From contig NZ_OY782757.1 of the NCBI RefSeq assembly GCF_963678185.1, positions 2,942,001-3,006,000 of the forward strand: 64,000 bases of DNA. Direction: 5' to 3'. Origin of the DNA: an uncultured Tolumonas sp. (GTDB lineage: Bacteria > Pseudomonadota > Gammaproteobacteria > Enterobacterales > Aeromonadaceae). The notes beneath the pieces were generated by a model. The model was not told the origin of the DNA. It made no database searches and saw nothing but the letters and a program-made list of their open reading frames with translations. Positions 25,910 through 34,067 of this stretch are shown here, one piece after another; positions within the stretch are counted from its first letter, which is position 1; the number at the start of each line of letters is the position of its first letter. Both the position numbers and the translations under genes were made by a program.

Positions 25910-26551
25910 ATGGTGGATTCAGTCTTAGCCGCTGATCAACATTACGATCGTAATGATGTCGAAATCGTGAAGTGTGAACCCTGCTTTAAAGGATTCTTTC
26001 GCATTAATCGTTATCACTTGCGGCATAAGTTATTTGCCGGTGGTTGGGGTGACGTGATCCAGCGCGAGATGTTTGAGCGCGGGCATGCTGCCGCCGTATT
26101 GCTTTATGATATTGAACTGGATCGTGTGGTGCTGCTAGAGCAGTTTCGTCTGGGGGCTGTTGAGACTAAACAAGACCCGTGGTTGTTAGAGTTGGTCGCC
26201 GGTATTATCGAAGAAGGCGAACAACCGGATGAAGTCATCCATCGTGAGGCGGAAGAAGAGGCGGGCTTACGCTTACAAAAAGCCGAGTTCGCGCTGAGTT
26301 TTATGGTTAGCCCCGGTGGTACCACGGAGCGCATTCATCTGTATGTCGGTAAGGTTGATTCCACGCAAGCCGATGGTCTGCATGGTCTGGCGCACGAAGG
26401 TGAAGATATTCGTCTGCATGTCGTGAGCCGCGAGCAGGCTTATTGTTGGGTGGAAGAAGGGCGCATTGATAACGCGACTACGGTAATTGGTTTGCAATGG
26501 CTGGAGTTACATCGTGCTAAATTGCAACAGCTTTGGTTGGGTGGATCGTGA
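25910..26551 (+). CDS. nudF: ADP-ribose pyrophosphatase NudF
   Basis: A 213-aa Nudix hydrolase that splits ADP-ribose into AMP and ribose-5-phosphate. The Nudix box is complete at residues 98-120 (G98, E104, then REAEEEAGL at 112-120). The N-terminal domain-swap strands (FKGFFRINRYHLRHKLF) are characteristic of NudF. First gene of the conserved nudF-yqiB-cpdA-yqiA-parE group; GGGAG lies eight bases before the ATG. Confidence 0.93.
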   Translation: MVDSVLAADQHYDRNDVEIVKCEPCFKGFFRINRYHLRHKLFAGGWGDVIQREMFERGHAAAVLLYDIELDRVVLLEQFRLGAVETKQDPWLLELVAGIIEEGEQPDEVIHREAEEEAGLRLQKAEFALSFMVSPGGTTERIHLYVGKVDSTQADGLHGLAHEGEDIRLHVVSREQAYCWVEEGRIDNATTVIGLQWLELHRAKLQQLWLGGS

Positions 26552-26991
26552 CGACGCTCTGTGCCACCCGGCGTCATGTGCCTGATCTGCCCGAGCTGCA
26601 TCGAGCCTATGAAACCAACTATATGGCCTTGATGAAGCTGCTACCTTCCACCGTAGACGGCGGGGCGCGGTTGTATAACGTTGCCCAATCATTACAATTT
26701 GCCGTTCGCATTCTGGAAAATACCCGCTACACCACGTTGTTGGAAATCTGTCAGCACAATGAAGAGCTGCCTGATTTTTTGCGAGGTTACATGCAAGTCC
26801 GGCTGTACCACGATGCACGTATGGCGGAAGTGTGTGTCAGCCAGCAGATTTCCCGTTTACACCCCAGCTATGATTATCCCAACCCAGCGATGCATCAGCG
26901 GGATGAAAAAGAGCAGTGTAACCACTTTCTGGCAGAATGGCTGCGTTTCTGCCTGGCCCACGGCTATAGCGCGCAGGCGCTGGCATATTAA
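26548..26991 (+). CDS. yqiB: DUF1249 protein YqiB
   Basis: A 147-aa protein of unknown function that aligns with E. coli YqiB: PDLPELHRAYETNY, ILENTRYTTLLEI, VRLYHDARMAEVCVSQQI and HQRDEKEQCNHFLAEWLRFCLAHG. The GTG at 26548 overlaps the nudF stop (GTGA) and sits behind GGGTGG, so it is translationally coupled; an upstream TTG at 26533 is less likely. Confidence 0.88.
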   Translation: MTTLCATRRHVPDLPELHRAYETNYMALMKLLPSTVDGGARLYNVAQSLQFAVRILENTRYTTLLEICQHNEELPDFLRGYMQVRLYHDARMAEVCVSQQISRLHPSYDYPNPAMHQRDEKEQCNHFLAEWLRFCLAHGYSAQALAY

Positions 26992-27075
26992 AGAATAAAC
27001 AGATAATGCCTTTCGCCTGATTTGCCATGATGGGCATTTGGGGAGGCATTGTCCGCAAGTTAAAAGAGAGAGATT

Positions 27076-27897
27076 TTGGAAACCTGCACACTCAGTAACA
27101 CGAATGATGGCATCGTTCGATTATTGCAGATTTCAGATACGCATCTGTTTGCTGACGCTGGCCGCGATTTATTGGGAATCGCTACCGCGGACAGCTTTCA
27201 GGCGGTGCTGGATGCCATTACTGAATTGCCACAAACTTATGATGTGGTGCTGGCTACGGGCGATCTGTCACAAGATCACTCGGCAGCATCGTATCAGTGT
27301 TTTGCCCGTCGTGTGACTGCCCTAAACAAACCCGTCCATTGGCTACCAGGTAACCATGACCATCGGGTATTAATGCAAAATGAACTGCAGGTGGCCGGTA
27401 TTCACCCAGAAATGCGCTTAGTGGGTGACCACTGGCAAGTTATTTTGCTGGATAGTCAGGTCTATGGCACGCCGCATGGCTGGTTAAGCCACTTGCAGTT
27501 AGAACAACTGGAAGCTGCGTTACTGCAGTATCCGGAAAAGCATGCCCTGATCTGTTTGCATCATCATACCTTTCCAATCGGCTCGATCTGGTTGGATCAA
27601 CATGATCTGAAAAACGCGAATGATTTTCTGACGTTATTGAGCCGTCACCCGCAGGTGAAAGCGGTGCTCTGTGGTCATGTCCATCAGGAGTATGATCAGA
27701 TGCATCAGGGGATACGTTTTCTGACTTCGCCATCGACCTGTATTCAATTCAAACCCTTGAGTGTCGATTTCTCGCTGGATACCATGTCACCCGGCTGGCG
27801 TTATCTGCAACTTTATCCGGATGGCCGTCTGGCAACACAAGTTTGGCGTCTGGATCCGGGCCAGTTTGTTCCTGATTTAAAATCTACAGGCTATTGA
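27076..27897 (+). CDS. cpdA: 3',5'-cyclic-AMP phosphodiesterase CpdA
   Basis: A 273-aa metallophosphoesterase that hydrolyses cAMP. The binuclear metal motifs are all visible: SDTH near residue 19, ATGDLSQDH near 60, PGNHDH near 94, CLHHHTFP near 165 and GHVHQE near 200. The likely start is TTG, preceded by a GAGAGAG stretch and matching the E. coli N terminus in position. It ends one base before yqiA. Confidence 0.92.
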   Translation: METCTLSNTNDGIVRLLQISDTHLFADAGRDLLGIATADSFQAVLDAITELPQTYDVVLATGDLSQDHSAASYQCFARRVTALNKPVHWLPGNHDHRVLMQNELQVAGIHPEMRLVGDHWQVILLDSQVYGTPHGWLSHLQLEQLEAALLQYPEKHALICLHHHTFPIGSIWLDQHDLKNANDFLTLLSRHPQVKAVLCGHVHQEYDQMHQGIRFLTSPSTCIQFKPLSVDFSLDTMSPGWRYLQLYPDGRLATQVWRLDPGQFVPDLKSTGY

Positions 27898-27898
27898 G

Positions 27899-28474
27899 AT
27901 GTCTCCGACGCTGATTTATCTGCACGGCTTTAATTCCACTCCGAATTCTGTCAAAGCGCTGCAAATGACCGACTATCTGGCCAAAGAGTTGCCGGATATT
28001 CAGATCTGTGTACCAGCACTGCCGAATACCCCGGCGGCGACCTGGCAGATGCTGCAACAAACTCTCGCCGATCTGGGCGATCGTCCCATTGGATTAGTCG
28101 GCAGCTCAATGGGTGGCTTTTGGGCCATGAAAGTGGCGGAAACCTATGGGCATCGGGCGGTAGTGATTAATCCGGCAGTGTACCCGCACTTTTTGCTGCA
28201 ACAACTGCTCGGGCTGCAGCGTAATCCGTATACCGGCGAAGAATATGTGCTGGAACCGGCGCATGTTGACGAGTTGCAAGCGTTGGGCGTGCCCGCGCTG
28301 CAACATCCGGATCGGATCTGGTTATTACAGCAACAGGGCGATGAAGTGTTAGACTATCGCCACGCATTACAATTTTATCATTTTGCACGAACGACTGTTG
28401 AGCAAGGTGGCAATCACGCCTTCACAGGATTTGAACGTTACTGTGCTCAGATAGTAAGATTCCTGCAGTTATAA
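27899..28474 (+). CDS. yqiA: Esterase YqiA (alpha/beta-hydrolase)
   Basis: A 191-aa small alpha/beta-hydrolase of the YqiA/UPF0227 type. The start is LIYLHGFNSTPNSVKA, with the oxyanion-hole HGF. The nucleophile elbow is GSSMGGFW near residue 68, the acid lies in GDEVLDY, and the final histidine is in GGNHAFTGFERY. Natural substrate is unknown; E. coli YqiA hydrolyses short acyl esters. Sits between cpdA and parE. Confidence 0.9.
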   Translation: MSPTLIYLHGFNSTPNSVKALQMTDYLAKELPDIQICVPALPNTPAATWQMLQQTLADLGDRPIGLVGSSMGGFWAMKVAETYGHRAVVINPAVYPHFLLQQLLGLQRNPYTGEEYVLEPAHVDELQALGVPALQHPDRIWLLQQQGDEVLDYRHALQFYHFARTTVEQGGNHAFTGFERYCAQIVRFLQL

Positions 28475-28493
28475 ACCGTCTTCACGGAATACC

Positions 28494-30386
28494 ATGACTC
28501 AAGCTTATACCGCTGAATCCATTGAAGTCCTCAATGGTCTGGAACCGGTGCGTCGTCGCCCCGGCATGTACACCGACACTTCCCGCCCGAATCATCTTGG
28601 GCAGGAAGTTATTGATAACAGTGTCGATGAGGCACTGGCGGGGCATGCCCGTCGTATCGACATAACCTTATATGAAGATCAGGCGTTGGAAGTTACTGAC
28701 GATGGCCGTGGTATGCCCGTTGATATTCACCCGGAAGAAGGTGTGCCGGCTGTTGAGCTGATTTTCTGCAAACTGCACGCCGGCGGTAAGTTTTCCAGCA
28801 AAAACTACCAATTCTCCGGTGGTTTACACGGTGTGGGGATCTCGGTCGTGAACGCCTTGTCGCGCCGGGTAGAAGTGACGGTGCGTCGTGACGGTAATGT
28901 CTATGAAATGGCGTTTGAACAGGGCGACAAAGTCTCTGATCTGACCATCACCGGCACCTGTGGCAAGCGCAATACTGGCACTAGCGTTAAATTCTGGCCG
29001 GAAGAAAAATATTTTGATTCACCGAAATTTTCGGCCAGCCGTCTGGTGCATATTCTCAAAGCCAAAGCGGTGTTATGCCCTGGGTTGACGATCCACTTTG
29101 ATGATCGCGTGAATAAACAGGTGTACGACTGGTGTTACCAAGATGGCCTGCGTGATTACCTGCTCGATAATCTGAAAGAGACCATCCGTCTGCCGGAACA
29201 GCCGTTTACCGGTCAGTTCAGTGCCGATAACTCGGCGGTGGATTGGGCGCTGTGCTGGTTACCGGAAGGTGGCGAGCTGATCAGCGAATCTTACGTTAAC
29301 TTAATTCCTACCATTCAGGGCGGCACACACGTCAATGGGTTACGTCAGGGTTTGCTCGATGCCATGCGCGAATTCTGTGAATTCCGCAATCTGCTACCGC
29401 GTGGTGTGAAACTGACCCCCGATGATATCTGGGATCGTTGCGCCTATATCCTGTCGATCAAGATGCAAGATCCGCAGTTCGCGGGGCAGACCAAAGAGCG
29501 CTTGTCGTCACGCCAGAGTGCAGCGTTTGTTTCTGGCATTGTCAAAGATGCGTTTAGCCTCTGGCTGAACTCAAATATTGAGCTGGCTGAACAGCTGGCC
29601 GAGCATTGCATTAACAGCGCCCAGCGTCGTCTGCGTGCCGCGAAAACCGTAGTACGCAAGAAAGTGACTTCCGGCCCTGCGTTGCCGGGTAAACTGACCG
29701 ACTGCAACTGTTCCGACCCTATGCAAGGCGAACTGTTTCTGGTGGAAGGGGATTCAGCCGGTGGTAGCGCGAAACAGGCGCGCGAGCGAGAGTTTCAGGC
29801 CATCATGCCGCTGCGTGGTAAGATCCTGAACACGTGGGAAGTGGACGCCTCGGAAGTGTTAGCTTCTCAGGAAGTGCACCACATCTCGGTCGCGATCGGC
29901 ATGGATCCGGACTCTGATGATCTGAGTGGTCTGCGTTACGGCAAGATCTGTATTCTCGCCGATGCGGATTCCGACGGCCTGCACATCGCGACCTTGTTGT
30001 GTGCGCTGTTTGTGAAGCATTTCCGTCCGCTGGTGGCGCATGGGCATGTGTATGTCGCGATGCCACCGCTGTTCCGCATCGATCTTGGCAAAGAAGTCTA
30101 TTACGCACTGGATGAAGATGAAAAACAGGGTGTGCTGGAGCGGCTGAAAGCGGAGAAAAAACGCGGTACACCACAAGTCACCCGATTTAAAGGCTTGGGG
30201 GAAATGAACCCGAAACAGCTGCGTGAAACCACCATGGATCCAAACACCCGGCGTTTAGTGCAATTAACATTAGACGAAACCGAGGAGACCATGCAGCTGA
30301 TGGATATGTTGCTGGCGAAAAAACGTTCTGGCGATCGCCGTGAATGGCTAGAAAGCAAAGGCAATCTGGCGGACATTGAAGTTTGA
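28494..30386 (+). CDS. parE: DNA topoisomerase IV subunit B (ParE)
   Basis: A 630-aa ATPase subunit of topoisomerase IV, which separates linked daughter chromosomes with ParC. The GHKL ATP site shows IDNSVDEAL, DDGRGMPVD and GGLHGVGISVVNALS. The TOPRIM domain (about residues 410-530) shows LVEGDSAGGSA and LADADSDGLHI, and the C-terminal block is RFKGLGEMNPKQLRETTMDP. Length equals E. coli ParE. Last gene of the nudF group, closed by a strong terminator. Confidence 0.96.
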   Translation: MTQAYTAESIEVLNGLEPVRRRPGMYTDTSRPNHLGQEVIDNSVDEALAGHARRIDITLYEDQALEVTDDGRGMPVDIHPEEGVPAVELIFCKLHAGGKFSSKNYQFSGGLHGVGISVVNALSRRVEVTVRRDGNVYEMAFEQGDKVSDLTITGTCGKRNTGTSVKFWPEEKYFDSPKFSASRLVHILKAKAVLCPGLTIHFDDRVNKQVYDWCYQDGLRDYLLDNLKETIRLPEQPFTGQFSADNSAVDWALCWLPEGGELISESYVNLIPTIQGGTHVNGLRQGLLDAMREFCEFRNLLPRGVKLTPDDIWDRCAYILSIKMQDPQFAGQTKERLSSRQSAAFVSGIVKDAFSLWLNSNIELAEQLAEHCINSAQRRLRAAKTVVRKKVTSGPALPGKLTDCNCSDPMQGELFLVEGDSAGGSAKQAREREFQAIMPLRGKILNTWEVDASEVLASQEVHHISVAIGMDPDSDDLSGLRYGKICILADADSDGLHIATLLCALFVKHFRPLVAHGHVYVAMPPLFRIDLGKEVYYALDEDEKQGVLERLKAEKKRGTPQVTRFKGLGEMNPKQLRETTMDPNTRRLVQLTLDETEETMQLMDMLLAKKRSGDRREWLESKGNLADIEV

Positions 30387-30407
30387 TCCGAATTGTTCAG
30401 CAATAAC

Positions 30408-30433
30408 AAAGGGGCCTAAAGCGGCCCCTTTTT
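30408..30433. terminator. Intrinsic terminator between parE and the flavodoxin-like gene
   Basis: Perfect 9-bp stem AAAGGGGCC / GGCCCCTTT (30408-30416, 30423-30431) followed by further T on the plus strand. Confidence 0.85.
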
Positions 30434-30450
30434 ACTTTGGCTGTTTGTGG

Positions 30451-31005
30451 TTAGCCGTGCAGACGTACTGCGATGTCAGCAACACGGGCACCATACTGTT
30501 TGGCGGTTTCCAGATCGCCTGACGGAATATCATCGGCTGGACGATCAGATGGGGATTGTACTAAAAGACCAACGGATCCACCCAGGTTGTTGATATCATT
30601 ACGAGTTGCACTGAAGGTATTCGATGGCGGTAGACCCAGACTGACCCAGAGGCCGCCATGTTGTGATGCCAACGTTTGCATCCAGATCAAGCTCACTTGC
30701 TTATCACCATTCAGGCTCGCACTGTTAGTAAAACCACCAAACACTTTGTCTTGCCATGCGCGGGTGAACCAGGCTTTTGAGGTGGCATCAGCAAATTTCT
30801 TAAACTGCCACGGTACCGAGCCCATGTAAGTTGGTGCGCCAAAGATAATGGCATCAGCAGCATTCAGAATTTCCCAATCACCTTCCGTGATATCACCATT
30901 TTCATTGATTTCAATCTGTTCGGCTTGTGCGCCTTCGGCGACGAGTTCAGCAACACGTTTTGTATGCCCATAACCGGAAAAATAAACTACAGCCACTTTG
31001 CTCAT
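30451..31005 (-). CDS. Flavodoxin-like NAD(P)H oxidoreductase, WrbA-related
   Basis: A 184-aa FMN-binding protein. The phosphate-binding loop is at the N terminus (YFSGYGHTKRVAELV), followed by the FGAPTYMGSVPWQFKKF active-site segment near residue 55 and a late GGLWVSLGLPPS loop. It resembles WrbA and related quinone reductases but is shorter and lacks the full WrbA signature, so substrate is open. Divergent from an HxlR regulator, a usual pairing for quinone- or electrophile-inducible reductases. Confidence 0.8.
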   Translation of the reverse strand: MSKVAVVYFSGYGHTKRVAELVAEGAQAEQIEINENGDITEGDWEILNAADAIIFGAPTYMGSVPWQFKKFADATSKAWFTRAWQDKVFGGFTNSASLNGDKQVSLIWMQTLASQHGGLWVSLGLPPSNTFSATRNDINNLGGSVGLLVQSPSDRPADDIPSGDLETAKQYGARVADIAVRLHG

Positions 31006-31068
31006 TACATACCTACCTTATTAACAAGTGATACGAGATATCTGTCTTATGCGCTTTCCAGAATGGAT

Positions 31069-31085
31069 AGTATCTTTGGTATACT
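31069..31085. promoter_or_regulatory. Candidate HxlR operator
   Basis: AGTAT (31069-31073) and ATACT (31081-31085) are separated by seven bases; the right half overlaps a TATACT -10-like box of the regulator gene. A similar AGTAT/ATACT palindrome lies at the second HxlR locus (58710). Confidence 0.45.
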
Positions 31086-31125
31086 GTAGCGACAAGAAGG
31101 CACTTTCAAGATACCTGGTTACCTA

Positions 31126-31533
31126 ATGGAAACTATGCACAGCATTAATGATAAACCAGCGAGCCAAGGCTACAGTGTCTATTCTCGGCATTGTCCGGCC
31201 CGACAATTTCTGGATCGACTGGCCGACAAGTGGACATTACTGATCATTGATCGTTTAAAATTAGGTGAAACCCGCTTTAATCAATTGCGCCGCGACATTG
31301 ATGGCATTACCCAGAAAGTGTTGTCACAAACATTGAAAAAACTGGAACGGGACGGCCTCATTGAACGTCGAGTCTTTGCCACGATGCCAGTTACCGTGGG
31401 TTATTCATTGACACCTTTGGCGCTCACGTTGGTGGAAACGATTGAGAGTTTGGCCCATTGGGCGGAAATGAATATTGATGCCATGAAGGAAGCTCAGGCG
31501 CGTTATGATCATCAATATAGCAGTGGTGAATGA
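31126..31533 (+). CDS. HxlR-family transcriptional regulator
   Basis: A 135-aa winged-helix protein. Cys at residue 23 or so in SRHCPARQFLDRLADKW corresponds to the redox-sensing N-terminal cysteine common in HxlR/YodB proteins. The recognition region is FNQLRRDIDGITQKVLSQTLKKLERDGLIER, followed by the wing VGYSLTPLA. It probably controls the divergent flavodoxin-like gene. ATG 31126 used; ATG 31135 also possible. Confidence 0.87.
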   Translation: METMHSINDKPASQGYSVYSRHCPARQFLDRLADKWTLLIIDRLKLGETRFNQLRRDIDGITQKVLSQTLKKLERDGLIERRVFATMPVTVGYSLTPLALTLVETIESLAHWAEMNIDAMKEAQARYDHQYSSGE

Positions 31534-31568
31534 GTGGGATGTCGCTGGAGCCTTTTATAGGGGCAGGG

Positions 31569-31595
31569 TATAATCTATGTTAATCCGATTAACAT
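31569..31595 (+). promoter_or_regulatory. Promoter with overlapping palindromic operator for the RHH gene
   Basis: A consensus TATAAT -10 at 31569-31574 is followed directly by the perfect palindrome ATGTTAAT-CCG-ATTAACAT (31577-31595), which would cover the transcription start. The -35 is poor. The layout suits autorepression by the ribbon-helix-helix protein. Confidence 0.6.
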
Positions 31596-31607
31596 ACAGA
31601 GCGCGTG

Positions 31608-31811
31608 ATGATGGAAAAAAAGACCGCCCGGTTAACTTTGCTGATTGATCCGGTAAAGAAACAGGCCTTCGAAGATCTCTGTACCGCGCAGGATCTGACA
31701 CCGTCGCAGGTGGTTCGCCAGATGATCCGTGATTATCTGGATGAACATGGTGTGACCTATGCCACCAAAAGCAAAATTGGGGTCAAAGTCAAAGAAGATA
31801 CCGCGCCTTAG
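31608..31811 (+). CDS. Small ribbon-helix-helix DNA-binding protein
   Basis: A 67-aa CopG/Arc-type protein: a beta-strand TARLTLLID, helix one KKQAFEDLCTAQD, the turn LTPSQVV and helix two RQMIRDYLDEHG, then a basic tail. No toxin gene lies beside it, so it is more likely an autonomous regulator than an antitoxin. ATG 31608 follows AGAG by six bases; GTG 31605 and ATG 31611 are alternatives. A perfect palindrome overlaps its promoter. Confidence 0.75.
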   Translation: MMEKKTARLTLLIDPVKKQAFEDLCTAQDLTPSQVVRQMIRDYLDEHGVTYATKSKIGVKVKEDTAP

Positions 31812-31818
31812 GCGCGGT
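31800..31818 (+). terminator. Hairpin at the end of the RHH gene
   Basis: ACCGCGCC / GGCGCGGT with a TTA loop that contains part of the TAG stop. Only CTGCTTT follows, so it may act as a weak terminator. Confidence 0.45.
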
Positions 31819-31836
31819 CTGCTTTAACGTTGCTCG

Positions 31837-33516
31837 TTAGTGGTGGTTGACCACCGCTTTTTCACTGTTCTCTGCAAAAAACATCTCACAGAAATTCAAC
31901 GCTTCCTCAAACGTGCTAAAACAATGCCCTTGACCGAGCTGCTCAATTAAACCGGCGCGCGTTAATTTTTGCTGCACGGCGTCATTGGCTTCCGATAACA
32001 AAATCGTGATGTTGTGTTTCGACAGGGTATGAATGACATTTTCCAGCGATTGCAATGCCGTCATATCCATAAACGGTACATGTGTCAGACGTAACACCAG
32101 CGCTTTAGGTTCGGTATGGGTTTGTGCCAGTGCGCGCTGAAAATTCTCGGCTGCGCCAAAAAACAGCGGTCCGTCGATGCTATAGACCAATACTTTTGGT
32201 GGTAAATGGCTACGGCCTAATTGTTTCAGCTCCAGATCGAGATCATCAGCGGTATGCTGCTGAATTTCTACTGACCCCGCCATGCGCTGCATAAAGGTTA
32301 GCGATGCTAATACCACCCCAATATTGACCGCGACGACCAGATCGGTAAACACCGTCAGCAAGAACGTAATAAGTAAAATCGCAGTATCCGTTTTTGGTGC
32401 TTTTTTTAGCATACCGATGAAATGTGGTAATTCACTCATATTCCAGGCGACAACAAACAAGATCGCAGCCAGGGCACACAGCGGAATGTCGTTGGCCAGT
32501 GGGGCCAGAAACAGCAGGATCAACAACAATACGACCGAGTGAATGACGCCGGCCAACGGGCTATTACCACCATTGCGAATATTGGTCGCGGTACGGGCAA
32601 TCGCGCCAGTGGCCGCAAAACCACCGAGTAGCGGGGCAACAATATTCGCCAACCCTTGCCCGATCAGTTCTTGATTTGAGTCGTGATGGGTACCCGCCAT
32701 ACCATCGGCCACCACCGCAGATAACAGTGATTCGATAGCGCCGAGCATGGCAATGGTGAAAGCTGGGCCAATCAGCTGCACCATATGACTGAAACTGAAG
32801 TCTGGTAGAGTAAAACTCGGTAATTTCTGTGGAATGCCACCGAATGCACTGCCAATGGTCGCAATCCCAGTGGGGTGGAATATACTGACGATTAACGTGG
32901 CAAATACCATCGCCACCAACGGGCCTGGTACTTTACGCAGGTAAGGAATACGTGGTGTGAGAATAACCAATGCCAGACTGCTTAACGCTAAGCCAGAGGT
33001 GATCAGATTGGCATGTGGCAGCTGTTGTAATAAATGCCAGAGCTTTTCATGGAAATGTTCACCGCCGACACTGGGCAAACCAAAGAAATCTTTCCATTGC
33101 CCCACCCAAATGATCACGCCAATCCCGGTGGTAAAACCCACAATTACGGGCGCGGGAATATATTTGATAATGCTGCCCAGTCGGCTAAACCCCATCAGCA
33201 TTAAGATGACGCCGGCCATCAACGTCGCCAGTTGTAGCCCGCTAATGCCATATTTAGCCGTAATACCAGCTAAAATGACGATAAAAGCACCGGTTGGGCC
33301 GGCAATTTGCAAACGGCTACCACCAAACAGGGAAACCACCACCCCGGCCACCAGTGCCGTATATAAGCCTTGTTCTGGTTTGGCGCCGGAGGCAATGGCA
33401 AACGCCATGGCTAAGGGCAGCGCGACCACACCCACGATGATGCCGGCCACCAGATTGGGTAGCCAGTTTTTAGCGCGCAACAACCCAGCTTTCTGCGCCT
33501 CCAGTATTGCAATCAT
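31837..33516 (-). CDS. SulP-family anion transporter with STAS domain
   Basis: A 559-aa inner-membrane SLC26/SulP transporter for sulfate, bicarbonate or a similar anion. The membrane domain (about residues 15-410) begins with the conserved NLVAGIIVGVVALPLAMAFA and has PEQGLYTALV, RLQIAGPTGAF and TGAIARTATNIRNG. The STAS domain is at about 435-550 (VLVYSIDGPLFFGAAENF, RLTHVPFMDMTALQSL). The ATG at 33516 has GAGG five bases upstream and starts at the family position; an open frame to 33693 adds 59 unrelated residues. Anion not predictable. Confidence 0.9.
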   Translation of the reverse strand: MIAILEAQKAGLLRAKNWLPNLVAGIIVGVVALPLAMAFAIASGAKPEQGLYTALVAGVVVSLFGGSRLQIAGPTGAFIVILAGITAKYGISGLQLATLMAGVILMLMGFSRLGSIIKYIPAPVIVGFTTGIGVIIWVGQWKDFFGLPSVGGEHFHEKLWHLLQQLPHANLITSGLALSSLALVILTPRIPYLRKVPGPLVAMVFATLIVSIFHPTGIATIGSAFGGIPQKLPSFTLPDFSFSHMVQLIGPAFTIAMLGAIESLLSAVVADGMAGTHHDSNQELIGQGLANIVAPLLGGFAATGAIARTATNIRNGGNSPLAGVIHSVVLLLILLFLAPLANDIPLCALAAILFVVAWNMSELPHFIGMLKKAPKTDTAILLITFLLTVFTDLVVAVNIGVVLASLTFMQRMAGSVEIQQHTADDLDLELKQLGRSHLPPKVLVYSIDGPLFFGAAENFQRALAQTHTEPKALVLRLTHVPFMDMTALQSLENVIHTLSKHNITILLSEANDAVQQKLTRAGLIEQLGQGHCFSTFEEALNFCEMFFAENSEKAVVNHH

Positions 33517-33569
33517 AGCCACCTCAAATACTAATAACATTAACATATGGTGATAACTGTTGATGCATT

Positions 33570-33581
33570 CTAACGCGTTAG
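33570..33581. other. 12-bp palindrome in the SulP/DUF1127 intergenic region
   Basis: CTAACGCGTTAG is a perfect palindrome about 55 bases upstream of the SulP ATG. It could be an operator half-region, but a 12-mer may be chance. Confidence 0.25.
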
Positions 33582-33774
33582 TGACGCTTAGGTCATGAAA
33601 GAGGATCAAAAAAATCCCGGCTAATAGGTCTTTGCTAAAAAAACCGCTTTTTCTGCAGGATTTGCGGCAAAGCTCCCATATCTTTCGCTGCAATGTACTA
33701 GAATTATTAGCATATGCTGCTGGTGGTTACAGCGCATTCCCCTCGCATTACGCTACGAGTCGCGGAGGTATCCT

Positions 33775-33999
33775 ATGACTAAGCACACATTGATGCATGC
33801 CAAGATCCCACAGTATGCACAGCGCCCACACCATGATGAATCTATGTTATTCCATATTCAGCATATGCTGCTGTTGTGGAAACAAAACTGGCTTACTCGT
33901 CGTCAGCTGGCAAAACTGAGTACAGAAGATCTGCGCGATATTGGCCTGAGCGAAGCACAACGTCAGGAAGAGCTGAATAAATCGTTCTGGGAACCATAA
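33775..33999 (+). CDS. DUF1127 small protein
   Basis: A 74-aa protein whose C-terminal half matches the DUF1127 (YjiS-like) motif: W-x5-TRRQLAKLSTEDLRDIGLS-EAQRQEE. The motif is rich in Arg and helical. In other bacteria DUF1127 proteins affect RNA handling and phosphate or carbon metabolism, but this one is uncharacterised. GGAGG precedes the ATG by seven bases. Monocistronic, with a very strong terminator. Confidence 0.85.
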   Translation: MTKHTLMHAKIPQYAQRPHHDESMLFHIQHMLLLWKQNWLTRRQLAKLSTEDLRDIGLSEAQRQEELNKSFWEP

Positions 34000-34027
34000 A
34001 ATTAAAAAAATCGGTGTGATGATCTGA

Positions 34028-34067
34028 AAAAAATAACCCCCGGACATTGTTCCGGGGGTTATTTTTT
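34028..34067. terminator. Bidirectional intrinsic terminator
   Basis: A perfect 17-bp inverted repeat with AACCCCCGGA and TCCGGGGGTT at its centre and A/T runs at both ends. It ends both the DUF1127 gene and the leftward c-di-GMP operon, whose last stop codon (34066-34068) lies in the T-run. Confidence 0.9.

Noticed and set aside
31608-31811. Toxin-antitoxin module with the RHH gene as antitoxin
   Set aside because: The downstream gene is convergent SulP and the upstream gene is HxlR; no small toxin ORF is adjacent on the same strand.
33517-33693. 59-residue N-terminal extension of the SulP gene
   Set aside because: GAGG before the ATG at 33516 and family alignment both favour the shorter protein; the extension is probably untranslated.
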